This document shows, piece after piece, positions 62,271 through 64,000 of a stretch of 64,000 nucleotides of DNA. Positions within the stretch are counted from its first letter, which is position 1. Every line of letters begins with the position of its first letter. The translations under genes and the position numbers were made by a program. The notes beneath the pieces are model-generated. The model ran no database searches, was not told the origin of the DNA, and saw only the letters and a program-made list of their open reading frames with translations. Source of the stretch: Gammaproteobacteria bacterium (GTDB lineage: Bacteria; Pseudomonadota; Gammaproteobacteria; Pseudomonadales; Azotimanducaceae); the NCBI GenBank assembly GCA_026708185.1, contig JAPOVK010000019.1, positions 62,001 through 126,000 on the forward strand, in the 5' to 3' direction.

Positions 62271-63521
62271 TCATCGAATGGCGATCCGCGCCTCCTGGTC
62301 GAAACCGGTGGTCGAGCCGACGATGATCTCGTCGCCTTCCGCCAGCCCGTCGACGACCTCGACGTGCCGCAGCGTTCCCATGCCGAAGCGCACGGCCGTT
62401 CTCGCGGCGCTCGCGCCGTCGTCGGCGAGCCGATACACCTCGGCGGTCGTGTCGTCGCGGATGCGCAACGGGCGACGGACGTACAACGCATCCTCGAGCT
62501 CCGCGACCGTGACAGTGGCGCGGATCGACAACTCCGGGCGCGCGCCGTCCGGGAGTTCGTCGTCGAGCTCCACGTCGATGGCGACACTGTTCTGCGTGAC
62601 GGCCGGATCCACCCGCTTGACCGTGCCGCTGAGCACCGCGCCGAGCACCGTCACGACGGCAGGCTGTCCGGGCGAGACACGACTGGCGTAGGATTCTGGG
62701 ACGCGGATCCGCCCGCGCAGCGCCTCGGTGCCGACGACCCGCGCGATCTGCGTGCCCGCAGTGATCCGCTGGCCCGGCTCGACGAGCACCTCGCGGAGCG
62801 TGCCGGAGATGTCGGTCGTGATCAGCAGGCTCTGCGCGACTCGTTCGGCTTCCTCGAGGGCGGACACCTGCGCAGCGACACGCGCTTCGCTTGCCGCCTG
62901 TTCCGCCTCGAGCACGCCCTTGAGTTCGTCGAACCGCCGCTCTTCGAAGCCAAGCTCCTTGCGCGCACGCTCGGCACGGATCTGAGTGCTCTTGTAGTCG
63001 ATCTCCGAGACGGCCTCCCGCTCGCGCAACTCGATGTGCGCCTCGAGTTGCAGTTCAAGCTCCTCCAACTGCGCTTGCCGGGCGAGGATCTGCGCCTCGC
63101 CGGCGAGGCGCCGGTCGGCGAACTCCGCCAACCGGCGGCGGTGGTCCGCCTTCGTCTCCGCGAGTGCAAGGCGCGCCGCGACTGCGCCCTGGGAGACCTG
63201 CGGATTGATGAGCCGCGCAATGGCGTCGCCGGCCCGGACGCTCTCGCCAGCTCGAACCCGTATCCCCTCGACCGCGCCACCGACCTCCGAGGCGATCCAT
63301 CGCTCGGCCACCGGTTCCAGTTCTCCCACGCCCTGCACTTCGATGGCCAGCCTGCCTCGCGTCACCGTCGCCGTTGCCAAGTCCTCGGCTGGAACTCCCG
63401 CGCCAGGCCGGAGCCACACCCGGTCCACTGCCACGAAGGCCGCAATCGCGACGATCGCGAGCACCACCCAGACCACCTGCCGAACCCAGCGTCGCGGGTC
63501 GCCTTCGCGGGGGCGATCCAT
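62271..63521 (-). CDS. HlyD-type membrane-fusion (periplasmic adaptor) protein
   Basis: This 416-residue protein starts at ATG 63521 (MDRPREGDPRRW). One membrane helix (VRQVVWVVLAIVAIAAFVAV) is followed by lipoyl halves (GRLAIEVQGVGELEP and SGTLREVLVEPGQRITAGTQI), a long coiled coil at about residues 120-220 (ALAETKADHRRRLAEFADRRL, LEELELQLEAHIELREREAV), and beta-barrel and membrane-proximal domains. It would bridge the FtsX permease and an outer-membrane channel. The permease gene truncated at the window end lies 44 bases upstream in the same operon. Confidence 0.88.
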   Translation of the reverse strand: MDRPREGDPRRWVRQVVWVVLAIVAIAAFVAVDRVWLRPGAGVPAEDLATATVTRGRLAIEVQGVGELEPVAERWIASEVGGAVEGIRVRAGESVRAGDAIARLINPQVSQGAVAARLALAETKADHRRRLAEFADRRLAGEAQILARQAQLEELELQLEAHIELREREAVSEIDYKSTQIRAERARKELGFEERRFDELKGVLEAEQAASEARVAAQVSALEEAERVAQSLLITTDISGTLREVLVEPGQRITAGTQIARVVGTEALRGRIRVPESYASRVSPGQPAVVTVLGAVLSGTVKRVDPAVTQNSVAIDVELDDELPDGARPELSIRATVTVAELEDALYVRRPLRIRDDTTAEVYRLADDGASAARTAVRFGMGTLRHVEVVDGLAEGDEIIVGSTTGFDQEARIAIR

Positions 63522-63565
63522 CGAATAGCCGCCCCCCGGTGGCGACACGCGACGTCCTTCCGCGC

Positions 63566-64000
63566 TCACGCGGAGCGACCCCGTGCGGCGGTCGCGTTGA
63601 CCAGGGCGATGACCGTGTGACGGCGCGCCAACTGCCCCATCAGCACATGGATCATCACGCCGCATACGGCGACGAGACCAGCAAGTGCCGGCACGAGCAA
63701 CCACAACTGGACGGTCTCCGCGAACGCCGGCATGAACGTCTTGGCGGCGAGACCCGCTAGGCAGACTAAAACCCCGGCGAGTACCAAGTCCCGAACGCTG
63801 GCGCCGAAATAGACTCGCCCCAGCTCGCCCGGCAATGCGCCCAAGGCAAAGCGTATGCCGATCGGCGTGCGCGCTTCCGCGATCGTCCGCGCCAAGGAGT
63901 TTCCGACACCCGAAAGCGCGAGTGCGAGCGCGAAGGCCCCGGCGACCGACAAGACGATCTCGACGCTGCGCTTCGCCAGGAACTGTTTCCGGAACGCCTG
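63566..64000 (-). CDS. FtsX-type ABC permease, C-terminal part, cut by window end
   Basis: The frame is open to base 64000, so the 5' part lies outside. About 145 residues are visible, with three helices and the FtsX signature TPIGIRFALGALPGELGRVYFG. It aligns with the C-terminus of the permease at 58121-60466 (SHAIGVRLALGATPRDITWRF, then FMSFVELWLVF), so the locus has two such permeases. It is the first gene here of the fusion-protein operon. The ATPase is presumably further upstream. Confidence 0.82.
   Translation of the reverse strand, partial: QAFRKQFLAKRSVEIVLSVAGAFALALALSGVGNSLARTIAEARTPIGIRFALGALPGELGRVYFGASVRDLVLAGVLVCLAGLAAKTFMPAFAETVQLWLLVPALAGLVAVCGVMIHVLMGQLARRHTVIALVNATAARGRSA

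Noticed and set aside
61406-62587. 393-residue version of the Sel1 gene starting at 62587
   Set aside because: The extra N-terminus is antisense-like sequence over the HlyD-type gene; the paralogue shows the start at the equivalent of 62176.
3-64000. tRNA or rRNA genes
   Set aside because: I looked for cloverleaf and conserved rRNA words on both strands and saw none.

Overview
The window is GC-rich bacterial chromosome (about two-thirds G+C by eye) with no rRNA, tRNA, CRISPR array, phage or plasmid genes that I can see. Short or absent intergenic gaps, ATGA/GTGA start-stop overlaps, lipoprotein and Tat-like signals, a DesK/DesR-type two-component pair, a RAYT transposase with palindromic REP-type repeats and several catabolic enzyme families point to a Gram-negative, aerobic, heterotrophic bacterium, most likely a proteobacterium. 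The class cannot be fixed from sequence alone; the ASPIC/UnbV proteins and the large FtsX-type permeases also occur in Acidobacteriota and related phyla.

Layout. (1) 1-6066: a three-gene set with coupled starts: the end of an ASPIC/UnbV protein, a membrane-anchored pentaheme cytochrome c fused to TPRs, and an FG-GAP/ASPIC protein. (2) 6067-10590: a serine hydrolase, an LLM flavin oxidoreductase and a RAYT transposase on the minus strand. The RAYT lies between two clusters of 74-nt palindromic elements (three copies, one inverted) that share a 15-nt end motif. (3) 10591-15211, minus strand: an overlapping operon of a TPR lipoprotein and two FG-GAP/ASPIC proteins, related to region 1. (4) 15440-28573: six consecutive ABC half-exporter genes forming three heterodimeric pairs. 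Pairs 1 and 2 are paralogous, and their first subunits carry an extra membrane module of about four helices. Pair 3 is an ordinary BmrC/BmrD-type pair. A membrane-anchored helical-repeat protein follows. (5) 30396-50688: a mosaic of small operons for metabolism: acyl-CoA dehydrogenase-like flavoenzyme, polyprenyl synthase plus ankyrin protein, DUF1295 membrane protein, two phytanoyl-CoA dioxygenase-like enzymes, penicillin acylase, M20 amidohydrolase, acetolactate synthase-like enzyme, succinate-semialdehyde dehydrogenase, cupin, epoxide-hydrolase-like lipoprotein, a second LLM enzyme, a YdjM-type membrane protein and an arylsulfotransferase-like propeller. (6) 50702-53553: two glycosyltransferases. 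(7) 54037-58034: five translationally coupled genes, namely ABC ATPase, periplasmic thioredoxin-fold protein, ABC-2 permease, histidine kinase and response regulator. (8) 58121-64000, minus strand: two FtsX-type permeases (one cut by the window end), a HlyD-type membrane-fusion protein, and two tandem Sel1 paralogues with a gene remnant between them.

How the parts work together. Regions 1 and 3 look like one functional theme: extracytoplasmic beta-propeller proteins with TPR and cytochrome partners, whose substrate is unknown. Region 4 is an export block of unknown cargo with no recognisable biosynthetic genes beside it. Region 7 looks like a self-contained sensor/efflux module. Region 8 looks like a tripartite-type efflux locus enlarged by local duplication; its ATPase is not in the window. 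Most enzyme substrates in region 5 cannot be assigned from sequence.
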